64,000 nt of DNA from positions 372,001 to 436,000 of the forward strand of contig CM074144.1 in the NCBI GenBank assembly GCA_037178625.1, read 5' to 3'. The notes beneath the pieces are model-generated. The model did not search any database, was not told where the DNA came from, and saw only the letters and a program-made list of their open reading frames with translations. Position 1 is the first letter of the stretch. Each line of letters opens with the position of its first letter. Origin of the DNA: Skeletonema tropicum (Eukaryota > Bacillariophyta > Thalassiosirophyceae > Thalassiosirales > Thalassiosiraceae). Of this stretch, positions 1-10,095 are shown piece by piece. Position numbers and translations under genes: made by a program.

Positions 1-655
1 TAAATGGCTTGCCATTGAACATGACACTCTTGTACACAAATTGATTCTCTCGTCCATTAACAACCTCTCTCATCTCAAAGGCCGATCGCCGTGTTCCGCT
101 GGTAATGTATCGCATTTTTGTCAATTCCAATTCATGGAAGGAGTTGCAATTTGAATAACTTTCTAGCTGCCAATCATGCATCGGTTGACAGGTGTTCAGG
201 TCGTATATGCCTTCTTGATATCTTGCGGCGTTGGGTTCATACCATGTTGAGTTGATAAGAGGTAGATCATCAGGGATGTCTTGTTCGAAAACTTTGGTGT
301 GTTTGTAGGGTGTAATGGCGTTGGTAAGTGGTAAGACTGTGCCATTAACTATGGCAACTACACGGGGCTTTCGATTGTTCTTGCTCCTGCTTTCACTTTC
401 ATCCGCAACTTCTCCGTGGTTATGGTGGCCACTGCGGAGCGAAGCCTTCTTTGTATCCACATCGGTAGATTGATCATCTTCGACTTTTAAAATGCTATGA
501 GGAGAATATTTCTTTGCAGTATGACGGCTCGAGTGCAATTGAACCGCCAGAAGAAGGGCAATGAGGCAAGAAGATGTGTAAAGAATCAGCTCACGTGGAC
601 GCGGTTTGTTCCGGTTGGACGACAAACTTTGCTGGCGGCGGTGAGCCTCACTCAT
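1..655 (-). CDS. Membrane-anchored protein, possibly kinase-like; partial, 3' end outside window
   Basis: An open frame runs from an ATG at 655 leftwards to base 1 without a stop, about 218 codons. It has no stop inside the window, so a closed-ORF search misses it. Residues 1-23 are basic and polar, followed by a single hydrophobic segment (about residues 24-42, core TSSCLIALLLAVQL) that suits a type II signal anchor. A polar, acidic stretch follows. From about residue 105 there is a folded-looking region with WYEPNAARYQEG, NTCQPMHDWQ, CNSFHELELTKMRYI, TSGTRRSAFEMRE and FVYKSVMFNGKPF. The pattern C-N-x-x-H-E, a G-T-R-R turn and a late V-Y-K resembles the N-terminal part of diatom membrane proteins that carry a kinase-like fold; this is family recollection, not proof. 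Catalytic motifs would lie beyond the window. Everything downstream is unseen. Confidence 0.6.
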   Translation of the reverse strand, partial: MSEAHRRQQSLSSNRNKPRPRELILYTSSCLIALLLAVQLHSSRHTAKKYSPHSILKVEDDQSTDVDTKKASLRSGHHNHGEVADESESRSKNNRKPRVVAIVNGTVLPLTNAITPYKHTKVFEQDIPDDLPLINSTWYEPNAARYQEGIYDLNTCQPMHDWQLESYSNCNSFHELELTKMRYITSGTRRSAFEMREVVNGRENQFVYKSVMFNGKPF

Positions 656-1417
656 TGCTTATATTTTTTTACGAAGAACAGCACCTTATTACTTATCAGA
701 CATCCGGTGTTGTGCGTCCTCCCTGTTGTCCGTGGGGTGTTGGGTGTTGGGATGGCAGAAGTAATGCATCTACAGTCTACGTCTACAGTGTCCTCCTATC
801 TCTTTTGGACCTCTGTGAGAAATGAGAAAAGACGAAGACTGGTGGAGTCAAATTGGCGAAGTACGATATAAGTGCTCGTTTGTGACTTGCGATGTGAGAA
901 AAAAGCCAAGAAAAAGACTGCACGCAGATACGACTACGACTTCGCACGAAACTTCTTCGATCTACGAAAGTGTATGTGTGTGCATGGCTGACATACCTAT
1001 AATATGTGTACATATTTCGCGGCCTGGCTGTGGCTGTGAATCCACGCAGCCCGCCGCTATATAAGTATATAGCGGGCGGAAAGTACACAAAGTTGTGAAT
1101 ATCTAAGTACAGCATGCTTGGTTTTGTACAAATTTGTACTAATTCCCACCTTACCGTTCTACGTTCAAGAAGAGAATGTTAATCACCTTTTCCCGGAAAA
1201 GAGAATCATCAGCTCACAGGTTTTGGTTTAAAAGTCTGACCACTCATTTGGAGTTTGGATGAAAAACTTTGTTGGCGATTATCTTCACTCAATGCTTGTG
1301 AAGAACAGTACATATGCAGAGTTATTGAGAATCCGTACAGTGTTGAGATGACAGGAAGGACAGAAGTAATGCATAATGTATGCACATAATGCTTGTGATT
1401 GAGAATGATGCAATGAC
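656..1417. other. Intergenic region upstream of the membrane-anchored gene
   Basis: I see no convincing coding sequence here. Short open frames overlap in several frames on both strands and share no recognisable motif. The one notable element is a perfect 10-bp hairpin with a 2-base loop at 1054-1075 (arms CCGCTATATA and TATATAGCGG), whose A/T-rich part contains a TATA-like string. It may belong to the promoter of the leftward gene, but it lies about 400 bp upstream of the start codon, so that is only a suggestion. Confidence 0.35.
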
Positions 1418-1930
1418 AAGAACCCAAAAAATGTGTGTCCGGGCACCCAACACACACTCACAATCATATAAGGAAGGCGTTTGGTCGGCCTCCCCAAGGC
1501 GGAGCAAGAGACAAAAGGGAAGAAACGAGTTGCATTTCCCAGATCCTTGTTTCCAAGCCTGAGGTACTTACCTTCTTGTCGTCAGACGGAAGGAAATGGA
1601 GCTGCTATGCAGGCATGATCAATACATACTCAGCCTCTCTCTCTCTTCGTTGCTCGTTAGATTTAATGCTAATGCATGTATGGTGCTGCTAGTAGTCATG
1701 ATCATTTGGAGAACAGATTTTTTATTGAGTGGAAATGTTGTTGTCCATAATTCACTTGAGACTGTAAGTGCAAGAGACTTCGAGCTGTAAAGTGAATGAA
1801 CTTAGGAGTACAATATATGACAAATCACAATGGAGCAGCTTATTGTAAATGCATGCAATAGACAAAAGAAAAACAATACAGGTAAATGCAAATGAATCCG
1901 AAAAATACCAAAAATACCCCAAAAAAGAGA

Positions 1931-2003
1931 GCCCATTGGCGGAGTCGAACCACCGACCTCGTCATTACTAATGACGTGCTCTAACCAACTGAGCTAAATG
2001 GGC
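1931..2003 (-). tRNA. trnT: tRNA-Thr (AGT anticodon), copy 1
   Basis: Read on the minus strand, 73 bases fold as a standard cloverleaf. The 7-bp acceptor is GCCCATT with AATGGGC. The D arm is GCTC/GAGC with an AGTTGGTTA loop. The anticodon stem is CGTCA/TGACG with loop TTAGTAA, giving anticodon AGT (threonine, ACU codons). The variable loop is AGGTC, and the T stem GGTGG/CCGCC holds loop TTCGACT. The internal A and B boxes of a Pol III gene are therefore present. There is no intron and CCA is not encoded. The gene is identical in sequence to the three other copies in the window. Confidence 0.95.
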
Positions 2004-2526
2004 GATTAATTGCTCGCTGAAAAATGACTCAATCCTAAACAATATAAATCATTATTGTCTTGTCAGAGGAAGGATTGCAATGATTTAACATGACCGAAGC
2101 ACTCAGTGCTTTGTGGCTTTTGCTTGCATTTGTCATGACCATTGCATGGCTTTCATGTACAAATACAACATGAAGCAACAGCAAAAGGTATCTCTCTAGA
2201 GAGTGTCTCATCAATCTGATGTGCACGTTGGCAATCTGAATCTGGCATGTTAAGATACATAGTTCTCTATAGTAATGATTCTAACCTACTTTTCTTATTT
2301 TGCACCGAGGTGATGTATAATGTGTCGTACACATCTAATCTGATCAACTTCGTATTTAATTATTCGATTATAATCTACTTGATCTTTGAGAAGGTTGGTT
2401 GCTTCTCAAATGGATTCTTGGTGAAGCCTTCCGAGTATCTCCGCTCTCAATACAGCCTTCTTTGTCTCGGCTGATGAGGCAAGAGCAATATCATCCGACC
2501 TCAAACTTGCAGATGACCCCTGTCTT

Positions 2527-2841
2527 AAAAATTAACGGAAATCTTAAAGTACGTCATGGTTGGCCCTCCAGGGGCGAAATTATCTACAATTATCTAGAGC
2601 AATGTCACAAGTTACTACCCTTCGAGTGTAATTAAGCAAATAACCAACAGTTTTTCCATCACCCCGGAATTAGCAAAGAGGCAGTGATATGAAATTCCAA
2701 ACCAAGTAATGGTCTTTTTTCCCAGATCGCACTCCGAGCTGCGACACCTCAAACAGCCAGGATTTGGCACGGGGGAGACTCGAACCCATGACCCCGAACC
2801 AGAAGAGAGGCGGTGATACCACTACACCACACCACCTCCTG
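2527..2841 (-). mobile_element. tRNA-derived SINE with 16-bp target-site duplication
   Basis: A 315-bp insertion interrupts repeat copy 1. Exactly the same 16 bases, AGATGACCCCTGTCTT, flank it at 2511-2526 and 2842-2857. The corresponding place in copies 2 (about 9150) and 4 (about 28840) is uninterrupted and has the 16-mer once, so both filled and empty sites are visible. On the minus strand the element starts with a tRNA-like head. It has an A-box-like stretch (TGGTGTAGTGGTATCACC) and a B box (GGTTCGAGTC) correctly spaced for RNA polymerase III. It ends in a short T-rich tail next to the left duplication. Head, tail and long target duplication are the hallmarks of a SINE mobilised by a LINE. 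The anticodon arm is too degenerate to name the parent tRNA. Confidence 0.88.
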
Positions 2842-2920
2842 AGATGACCCCTGTCTTGCCTGCGCTGCGAGGACTGCACGCACGCATCGACGTCTGCAAA
2901 CCTGCACCTCGAGCATACAG

Positions 2921-4380
2921 ACCGATCTACCTCTCTGGCAGATTCATAACGTCTTCGGGTGGGAGACCTCAATGTCCTTCACAGAGGTCTGAACAAATGC
3001 AGCGAGAAGATCTCAAACTTTATTTTCACCATAGCACCATAGTGGTATGAAGGCAAGCAATGCAAAATGATGCTGTACCCTACCGTTCAGTGACGGTGGT
3101 ATCGTATTCATGTGGACGACCTGAAGATAAGGACCTGAAAAGATCGAATGTTTTGCAGACCAATCACGCTCACGCAAGAGCTATGGCGAGAACTTGACAG
3201 TAAGTCGAGGAAAATCCATGACTATATTGGAATGATCGACTACTCCATGAGCAGCAAGGCTCAAATGGTCATTATCAAGCACTCAAAGAGGCTGGCAGCA
3301 TTAGATCTATCTCCAGATTTACTAAACAGTAACAGTAAGTGCGTTATTCCTATGAGAGACGACACTTCCGGCAAACTGTAGTGGAAGTCATGAGGTAGAT
3401 GATATGAACACGTTTGGACATAAGTTGCGTCGCTCCGAGTGATTATCGCTTAGTCTTCTCGTATGTCAACTGATGATATAGCACAGATCATGATCGACAC
3501 TGTCGGCAACACACCACACAATGCTCAACAACCTGTTACGAGCGGTAATCTGTGCAGAGTGATCCTCCCCAAGATTTTGGATATGAAACAGATTGTAGAG
3601 AACGAAACCCATCGCTCACTGACGCATGTGTAAGATGGCATATTCGGTAGATCCCGATGAACAGCTGCACTCGTGGAGGACTGCGGGCTATGCAGTCCTT
3701 GCTGGCACATCATATTAAACTGCCGCATGATTTGGATGAGAGAAGATATGTACAATTATTCTGTCTGGTGCGCGTAATTATTAGAGATTCTGAACGGAGA
3801 TCACAAGAGATGGCTTCCTAGCTTCCTGGTCAATGGAGTTTTATGTCACCGTAATAGCTGACTATCGGTTCGGAAAACATTAATAGAAATCGTTGTTTCC
3901 ACAATGTACCTGTACTATATTGCAATAATCACCAACGACGCTGGAGAGGCAAAATAAACTCAGTACTAATCATAGGATTTCATCCCGGATCTGACGACAA
4001 AAGCAAGAAGTCGCCATAATCACCAGTGTGTCGGCTTGACAAAAGACGAAGGTGGTCAAGTATCCGAGAGGCCTTGGAGGCATAAGTAGCAGACACTAAT
4101 ACTATATTATATAGTAGCCAGATGCGCCAAGAAGCTAGCCTATCATAGATAACATTCAATCGAGTTAGTCACCATGCGCAACAAGCAAGCCTAATGTGTC
4201 GGCTGAATTGAGTCATGGATAAAATCCAACAACCTTTCAAGATGACGATTGCACATCTCTGTAGTTGTATTTGTTGAGCTATTCTATAATATAGCCGGAA
4301 CCGGCATCCTCAACGGCTCTTTAGGTATAATGAGGCTGGCAAATATCTGAGGCCTAGTGGCAATAGAGCAGCACTCTAAC
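2921..4380. other. Unannotated AT-rich region
   Basis: I see no gene that I can support. A 77-codon open frame at 3148-3381 has no motif I recognise, and short frames elsewhere look random. The right part, from about 3990, contains scattered fragments of the unit that becomes clearer in the degenerate tandem repeat beginning at 4381. Confidence 0.3.
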
Positions 4381-4780
4381 CAAAGTGATAGGAAACTATC
4401 CTGTCCAATCGATTATCTATCTAAGAAGTCATCGCAACAGTAAGGAAGCCAGTAACATGTATTTCGGCAAGAAAGACAAGAAGTCTATAGGCATAGTGAC
4501 GATATCATCACTAACCAAAGCTCAAAGAACAAGAAGCTATCCTGTTCGATTGATTGTAGTCAATTTGAGGAGTCATCCTGAGTCGTTGCAACGGAATCGA
4601 AGCAAGTAGTGTTTATATCAACAAGAAAAGACAAGGAGTCGCCAGACATAGCTGAATAGAGCAACACTAACCAAAGCGCCAAGAGGCTATCACGTCCACA
4701 TACCAAGAGGCAAGGCACAAGTGACTCGTATTAGCAAGTGACACCACAAAGCGATGTAACCGGAAGCTATCCTATTCATA
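4381..4780. repeat. Degenerate tandem repeat, unit about 135-155 bp
   Basis: Three poorly conserved units begin with CAAAG at 4381, 4517 and 4672, each after an ACTAAC or CTCTAAC sequence. Shared internal strings include AGCTATCCTGTTC or AACTATCCTGTCC near the start, and an AAGAAAGACAAGAAGTC or AGAAAAGACAAGGAGTC stretch near the end. Similarity is visible but far from perfect, suggesting an old minisatellite. An earlier fragment of the same kind occurs near 4128. There is no coding potential. Confidence 0.5.
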
Positions 4781-4836
4781 TTGATTGTGCAATCAAAGGA
4801 ATGAACACAACGGCAAAAGAAGCCATACGGATCCAT

Positions 4837-5128
4837 TTGAGAACTCCGCTCTCTCCACTTCTCTCTCTCTAGAGCTAGCTTTAGAGAGAGCGATAGAGAG
4901 ATACTTGTGCCTAAGCTCCCTTGAAATACTTATGACGATCGTTTGAGCTTCTGAATTCGCTTGAATTCTTTTGTCTTCACAGGCCAGGGTTCGCAATAGG
5001 TAATAGATATGTAGATAGGTGGGATGTTACCGTTGACACCTCTTCCCCTTAAGTCCTCTTGCAATTGCAAAGATGTGTAACTTGTTACGATCACCCTGAG
5101 GCAGTGCTGAGAGACATCAAGGGAAATC
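4837..5128. repeat. Dispersed repeat, inverted partner of 29427-29712
   Basis: About 290 bp here match the reverse complement of 29427-29712 over almost the whole length. Shared strings include GAGAACTCCGCTCTCTCCAC, AGGTGTCAACG-type segments and TTGCAATTGCAAAGATGTGT. A purine/pyrimidine-rich CTCTCTCTAGAGCTAGC stretch sits at the left end. No coding sequence or tRNA-like structure is visible. Both copies sit close to a copy of the tRNA-Thr repeat, so they could belong to one larger duplicated segment. Confidence 0.8.
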
Positions 5129-5240
5129 ACCTACATGTTCTGCGTCTTCTGCACAAGTAGCTCTCGCTCAGTACCTCAAAGTCTCTCAGCCGTCCACGGA
5201 TGCTTTTCTTGTTTACAGTACCAGTGATACGTAGTTCACT

Positions 5241-6064
5241 GCAAGATCCTGAATCAGTACATACTTATTTGTAAATACTAGTATGCACATATACGTACAA
5301 AAGGTAACTTACGTTGAGTCATCGCCAAAAATGTGCTCAGTGCTTTCTTGTGTCAGCACAAGACAGAGCACAAACTAGCACATACAAACACAAACTAGCA
5401 CAGTGCTAGCACAAACCAGCACACCAGCACAAAATCAAGCATGAAGATTAGCACAAACCAGCACATCAACACAAACCATCACAACCTACTAACACAAAAT
5501 AATCTGCTATTTCATCTCTCATAATTATGCCACGCCGACTTCTAGCAGAAGACGATATGATGATGACAGCGAATCATCAGTACCGTCTTCCTGTACATCA
5601 GTATGCGTTGAGGATGGTGATGATGTCTCTTGCAATCTGGATTTGGATTTGTGCTCGCGATCATCATCTTATGCAGCGATGGTGTATCCAATATCACTAA
5701 TCCCCCGGTTGGCAGTCTGCGCTGCAAGATGACTAATAAGCATGCTGCCGTCTAGGGAACAGGAGGTTTTCATGCTAGAGCGATGTGCTGGCCTTCATGT
5801 TGGTTTGTGCTATCGATGTGCTGATTTGTGCTATCGATGTGCTGATTTGTGCTAGCACTGTGCTAGTTTGTGCTAGGTAGCACTGTGCTAGTTTGTGCTA
5901 GCACTGTGCTAGTTTGTGCTAGCATATGTTTTTTTGTGCTAGCACGAAAAAGCACAAGAAAGCACATCAGTTTTGGCGATGACTCAACGCACGTTACCTA
6001 TATACGGTACGCATAAAAACATACTAGTATCTGTCAATAAGTATGTATTGATTCAGGATCTTGC
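5241..6064. mobile_element. Foldback-type element with short-repeat arms
   Basis: The ends are long inverted repeats. The left arm starts GCAAGATCCTGAATCA, and the right arm is its reverse complement, with about 110 bp of good match reaching the shared TTGAGTCATCGCCAAAA region. Inside each arm is an array of a short AGCACA/CTAGCACAAA-type motif: about 5340-5480 on the left, and its complement (GTGCTAGTTTGT) about 5790-5950 on the right. This structure, unique arm plus internal short repeats, is that of foldback elements. The unique middle (about 5500-5760) has an acidic open frame from 5515 to 5731 with motifs YDDDSESS and VEDGDDVSCNLDLDL, which looks like a captured gene fragment. No transposase and no clear target duplication were seen. 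Confidence 0.75.
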
Positions 6065-6081
6065 TGTAGCACAGAAATAAC

Positions 6082-6987
6082 TGATGATGCGGTCTGTCGT
6101 GCCTCCACAAACAAACAATATCGTAGCCTAAACTAACTCAGTGTGTTTGTTTGATCACCATGCAATCCGCATCGCTGCTACAGGTTCATGAGCCCACTAC
6201 GGGCTTGGACCAGCCGCTCCGCTAGACGTGCGGTCCATTGCCCTCCATGTATTCACGTATGGGGGAAGTCAGCAGCAGTTGGATCCGAGCCACTTCCTCT
6301 GCAGTCGACTGCTAACGCATCCGAGATATTTTCACAACGTCATCGTTGTTCCTCCGCCCTTCCTACACAGGAGTCCCATCGTCGGAGTGTGGCCTCCGAC
6401 ATTACACCGTCGTGAACTTATCATACTCCTCCTGCATGGCGTTTGGAGGCCGCTATTGCTCGAACAGTTTGATACGCACCGATAATACCAGATGGGGGAT
6501 ATGAGCCACCTGCTTCGACAACCTCATTATCGCTCGACACAAGTGAAGATTTCTCACCCAACAACAACCACTCCTACCAATTGTCGATTGGATCCATAAT
6601 TGGTTCCTTGGCGTCTGATCAACGGCCAAGGTATAAAATTTTTATTTTATTTTTGTTCGATTACCAGTGGACGGAGCACTGCTATCGAAAGTGGGGGACA
6701 TGGCACACAACATTTTATTCCCTGTCGAACATTTTATTATTTCTGAGGGGCATTTAAGCAGATGTATTGACAGCTATTCAACGGACTTCTTCCCATTTCA
6801 TGTCCTATCATAGTTCTTTGCATCTCCTTCGATTATCCGCAAGGTATTCCAACCTTGACTCCTCAGTTGACAGCAAAGATGGGGGATGATGATGCGGTCT
6901 GTCGTGCCTCCACAAACAAACAATATCGTAGCCTAAACTAACTCAGTGTGTTTGTTTGATCACCATGCAATCCGCATCGCTGCTACA
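6082..6987. mobile_element. TRIM-like non-autonomous LTR element, 906 bp, complete
   Basis: Two direct repeats of 101 bp (6082-6182 and 6887-6987), apparently identical, begin TGATGATGCGG and end GCTGCTACA, the TG...CA ends expected of LTRs. The five bases ATAAC occur immediately before the first (6077-6081) and immediately after the second (6988-6992), a perfect 5-bp target duplication. A purine-rich tract, AGCAAAGATGGGGGA, directly precedes the right LTR and fits a polypurine tract, which orients the element on the plus strand. The roughly 700-bp interior encodes nothing recognisable. The small size and lack of gag-pol make it a terminal-repeat retrotransposon in miniature. It would have to be mobilised in trans. 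Confidence 0.88.
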
Positions 6988-6997
6988 ATAACCTTAA

Positions 6998-8583
6998 GGT
7001 CGAACACAAGTAAAAAATCACTAATAAAATTTGGCCGTTTGTTAGGCAAAATGGGCTGGTAGGTCTACGATAGGAATTAGTATACCCCCTTGCGAACTCA
7101 AAAACGGCCGTTTCAAGTCACGCCCCACCTCGCCCAACGACTTCGGACTGCACTGTCTCACACTTTTTCACCGCGATAAACGGCCAAAGCCACAACCACA
7201 GCACAACCACCATGATGCCATTGTGGACTGCCCAGTAGTACAAAATCGACACTGTACCAAGCGACACTTTTCATATATTAGACGGAAAAGCCAATTTGTA
7301 GATCGCCTGCAAAAAAGTGTCGCTTGGTTTCACATATCCTAGGAGAAACAATTTTTGCCCCGCGACGTAACGGAAATTGATGGATGCAACTGATGCTGTC
7401 GACTACTGCCTTAGGTAATCATCATTACCACCATTTACGATGCCACCACGACGCAACAATCGATACTATATATCCATAGGGAGGCATCAGTGTCTTGGTA
7501 GCCGCTTCTTCGCCCGATTGCGTCGTCCGGAACGTCGGTTACTTGGTGTCGACATATTTTATATAATATTTTATATCGGCGGTGCTGTGCAGTAAAGAGG
7601 GGCGATAAACCATTCCTAAAGGCAACCAACCCGCTCCCTCGACTCTGCTATGATATAAATACAACGGCTTGGCACTCTAGAGCGGAAGTAATGACTGCAC
7701 GACGTCGCCTACATGGTGAAAACATACACAATTCGTCGTTTCCGTCGAAAACAACAATCAACTGACAATTGAATGCAAACGACGTGCATATCGATTGAAG
7801 AAGCATTGATATATCATTATTATGATTGTATATATCCATGGGAGTGTAATCAATAAAGTATGTTGAGGGGAACATCATATTTATCAAGTATTACTTATTT
7901 AATAATTTATAAAACAACAACAAATAATGACATAATCTATCTGATATTAAACTCTATCATGCACTGCCGACGCATATAAGTCTTCTATTGACTATATAAT
8001 ATATGTATCTTACACGGTCAACCACCCATATGCAGTTATTGGCTCCTTACAAAGTTGATTATTGCATACACTCTGGATAGAAAAATAGATTGCCTCTCAC
8101 TGATAAAATGTGCTTGATCATGTACTAGTTGATGTTTGTGAACAGTTCAGGTAGCAAAAGATGTCCCTCATAAATTGCATATATATTGGATGCGAGGAAA
8201 GCCTCTCCTTAGATGTTTATCACCACGCAAACGTCCGTGGGAGTGGTGAAGGGAGGTAAAAGTTGTGGATTTTATGCCGTCGATGGCGACGTTATTTTCT
8301 TCATTTTCGATCAATCAACTGAGTATTGCCGTCGTTGTCGCTTATATGATGATGTATAAGATCGGATAAGCTGAGTATCATGGGTGTTTTTATTGTTTGT
8401 GCATAACTGTGGCCATAGGAGTGGAGGACATCATGGTGAGGGTGTAATAGATGACATTCGGAGGGTGGATTAGAGTGGTACCGTTTAGCGAATTTGAGGC
8501 TACGATAGGAATCGTCCCTCTAGCTACGGCCAAAATAGCGATTTGTACGTAGGAATAGTAGTAAGAATTACTTGTGTTCGACC
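6998..8583. mobile_element. TTAA-flanked inverted-repeat element (piggyBac-like ends), non-autonomous
   Basis: The left end reads GGTCGAACACAAGTAA and the right end is its reverse complement, TTACTTGTGTTCGACC. Both sides are bordered by TTAA (6994-6997 and 8584-8587), the target used by piggyBac transposases. Between them lie 1,586 bp with no transposase frame. Subterminal similarity continues imperfectly, for example CTACGATAGGAATTAG near 7065 against CTACGATAGGAATCG near 8500. An internal hairpin at about 7257-7335 pairs CCAAGCGACACTTTT with AAAAGTGTCGCTTGG. Assignment to piggyBac rests only on the TTAA duplication and terminal repeats. Confidence 0.72.
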
Positions 8584-8839
8584 TTAAGCCACACGCACGC
8601 CAGATGACAAGTCCCGTCACCCCAACTGCTTGAGCTACTCCACTTTTGGATCGGCAGCTCATATTTCGCTTGACTAAGCCAGCCTGCATTTCTATCTCTC
8701 TCTGAGGAATGAAGCAGATGCAAAATAAGAACCCGCGTTCAAGGCCTTATTATTACCCGGATAATTTGAAGATTGCAAGCTGCAGAGACACCTCTAACCA
8801 GCTTCTTGACTCACAACTCAAAAATACAAAACAAACGTC

Positions 8840-9319
8840 ATGGCGACAGAATTGATCGTAGACTTCCCTCCCAAACGCAACCGTGACGTTGTGCGCTTTG
8901 CCGAAACAGCACAGCTTCACACAGTTGATCGGCACGAAGACAAAAACGAGCTGTGGTATACCAAGACAGAATACATCTCAATGAAACGTAACATCAAGCG
9001 AGATGTCCTCCAAGCCCGCGCTGGAGATTATTCGGATTCCGAAGAAGAGAGTGGCTTCTGGATTGGCATTTCTCATCTACTCACACCGGTCTGTATGCTC
9101 GAGGTGCAGGTTTGCAGACGTCGATGCGTGCGTGCAGTCCTCGCAGCGCAGGCAAGACAGGGGTCATCTGCAAGTTTGGGGTCGGGTGATATTGCTCTTG
9201 CCTCATCAGCCGAGACAAAGAAGGCTGTATTGAGAGCGGAGATACTCGGAAGGCTTCACCAAGCTACCGCGCCAAAAAATTGCGAATGGCAAAAAATTGC
9301 GAATGGTAACAAACACTAA
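8840..9319 (+). CDS. Small diatom conserved protein with a transposon-derived C-terminus
   Basis: 159 codons from ATG at 8840. The N-terminal half has VRFAETAQLHTVDRHEDK, ELWYTKTEYISMKRNIKRD and an acidic YSDSEEES loop. The C-terminal half has ISHLLTPVCMLEVQ, RRRCVRAVLAAQARQ and SAETKKAVLRAEILGRLHQ. This two-block arrangement (an aromatic W-Y-x-K-x-E-Y block, then an Arg-rich helix ending in AVL-x-x-QARQ) is one I associate with a family of uncharacterised diatom proteins; I know no function. In copy 4 the reading continues LHQ-ESI-stop. Here an inserted element begins right after LHQ at 9263, so the last 19 residues and the stop codon come from its terminal repeat. Copy 4 carries a frameshifted version. 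Confidence 0.6.
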   Translation: MATELIVDFPPKRNRDVVRFAETAQLHTVDRHEDKNELWYTKTEYISMKRNIKRDVLQARAGDYSDSEEESGFWIGISHLLTPVCMLEVQVCRRRCVRAVLAAQARQGSSASLGSGDIALASSAETKKAVLRAEILGRLHQATAPKNCEWQKIANGNKH

Positions 9320-9838
9320 CAAAAACAAAAGCAGCAAACAACCATGTCAGTACCTACACTATAGCAGGCACATAAATAGACCTTCGACAAAAAAGGCGAT
9401 TGATGATGCCAAACTGAAGTCTATTCGAATACGATTATTCCTTAATTGAACAATTTATATCTATTTCTGATGGAGATAACATAGTAGCGATTTCGTCATT
9501 TTACCTAGAAAAAATCACTAACAATAATCTCCTCCTGACCCCACATGTCCAATGTTGCTCAACTACTGCATGGCGAATATAGTAGTTGAAATGCTGACCA
9601 GTGGTTCTATAGAAGCTAACAATATGGGCTATCATATAATAGCTGGTTGATGGTGTTACAATCCTACCATAACTCTTAATCAGGCTGTGGACTAGGTTTG
9701 TCCGCACAGTTGTTGGGAGTATGGATGAATTTGAGGAAATTTTGAGTGGATTTTGTGTGGAGTTCGCTAGTAAAAAAGGTGATTCACGAGTTCCAACTCG
9801 GGACCTAAATGCGATTCGCAATTTTTTTACGCGGTAGC
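9263..9838. mobile_element. 576-bp terminal-inverted-repeat element (MITE-like)
   Basis: The left end is GCTACCGCGCCAAAAAATTG. The right end, reverse-complemented, is GCTACCGCGTAAAAAAATTG followed by CGAAT on both sides, giving about 25 bp of terminal inverted repeat with two differences. The left end repeats the AAAAAATTGCGAATGG block twice in tandem. Copy 4 of the host repeat shows the empty site (CACCAAGAATCC). Here the element separates CACCAA from AAGAATCC, so the duplication is the dinucleotide AA. No transposase is encoded. Superfamily is uncertain. Confidence 0.8.
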
Positions 9839-10095
9839 AAGAATCCATTTGAGAAGCAGCCAACCTTCTCAAAGATCAAGTAGATTATAATCGAATAATT
9901 AAATACAAAGTTGATCAGATTAGATATGTGCGACACATCAAGTAATCAAACCCATGAAGACCAAATCAGCATCATAGTAATGCAACCCCACCCAAACCAA
10001 CACATACATCTCCTCGGTGCACAATAAGAAAAGTAGGTTAGAATCATTACTATAGAGTACTATGTATCTTAACATGCCAGATTCAGATTGCCAAC

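Larger units (their letters stand above)
1418..2920 (-). repeat. tRNA-Thr-carrying dispersed repeat, copy 1
   Basis: This stretch matches copy 4 (27674-29402, same orientation) and, inverted, copies 2 and 3. Its left part (about 1420-1880) matches 27680-28130 and the inverted 12290-12745. The middle carries the tRNA-Thr gene (1931-2003) and its flank to about 2270. The right part (2340-2526 plus 2842-2920) matches the end of the small ORF found intact in copy 2. A SINE interrupts it at 2527-2841. After CAGACCG near 2920 the match to the other copies stops, so the copy is truncated. It is clearly more diverged than copy 4. No terminal inverted repeat or LTR was found at the outer edges, so the repeat may be a segmental duplication rather than a transposon. 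Confidence 0.85.

Noticed and set aside
497..871. Plus-strand open frame of 124 codons
   Set aside because: It lies opposite the well-supported leftward membrane-protein gene and has no motif of its own.
2765..2841. Possible independent tRNA gene with A and B boxes
   Set aside because: The acceptor and anticodon arms do not pair properly, and the whole 315 bp is flanked by a 16-bp duplication, so it is the head of a SINE rather than a functional tRNA.
5340..5950. CRISPR-like array of short repeats in the AGCACA region
   Set aside because: The repeats are short and irregular, occur as mirror arms of an inverted structure and have no unique spacers of constant length; this is a eukaryotic foldback element.
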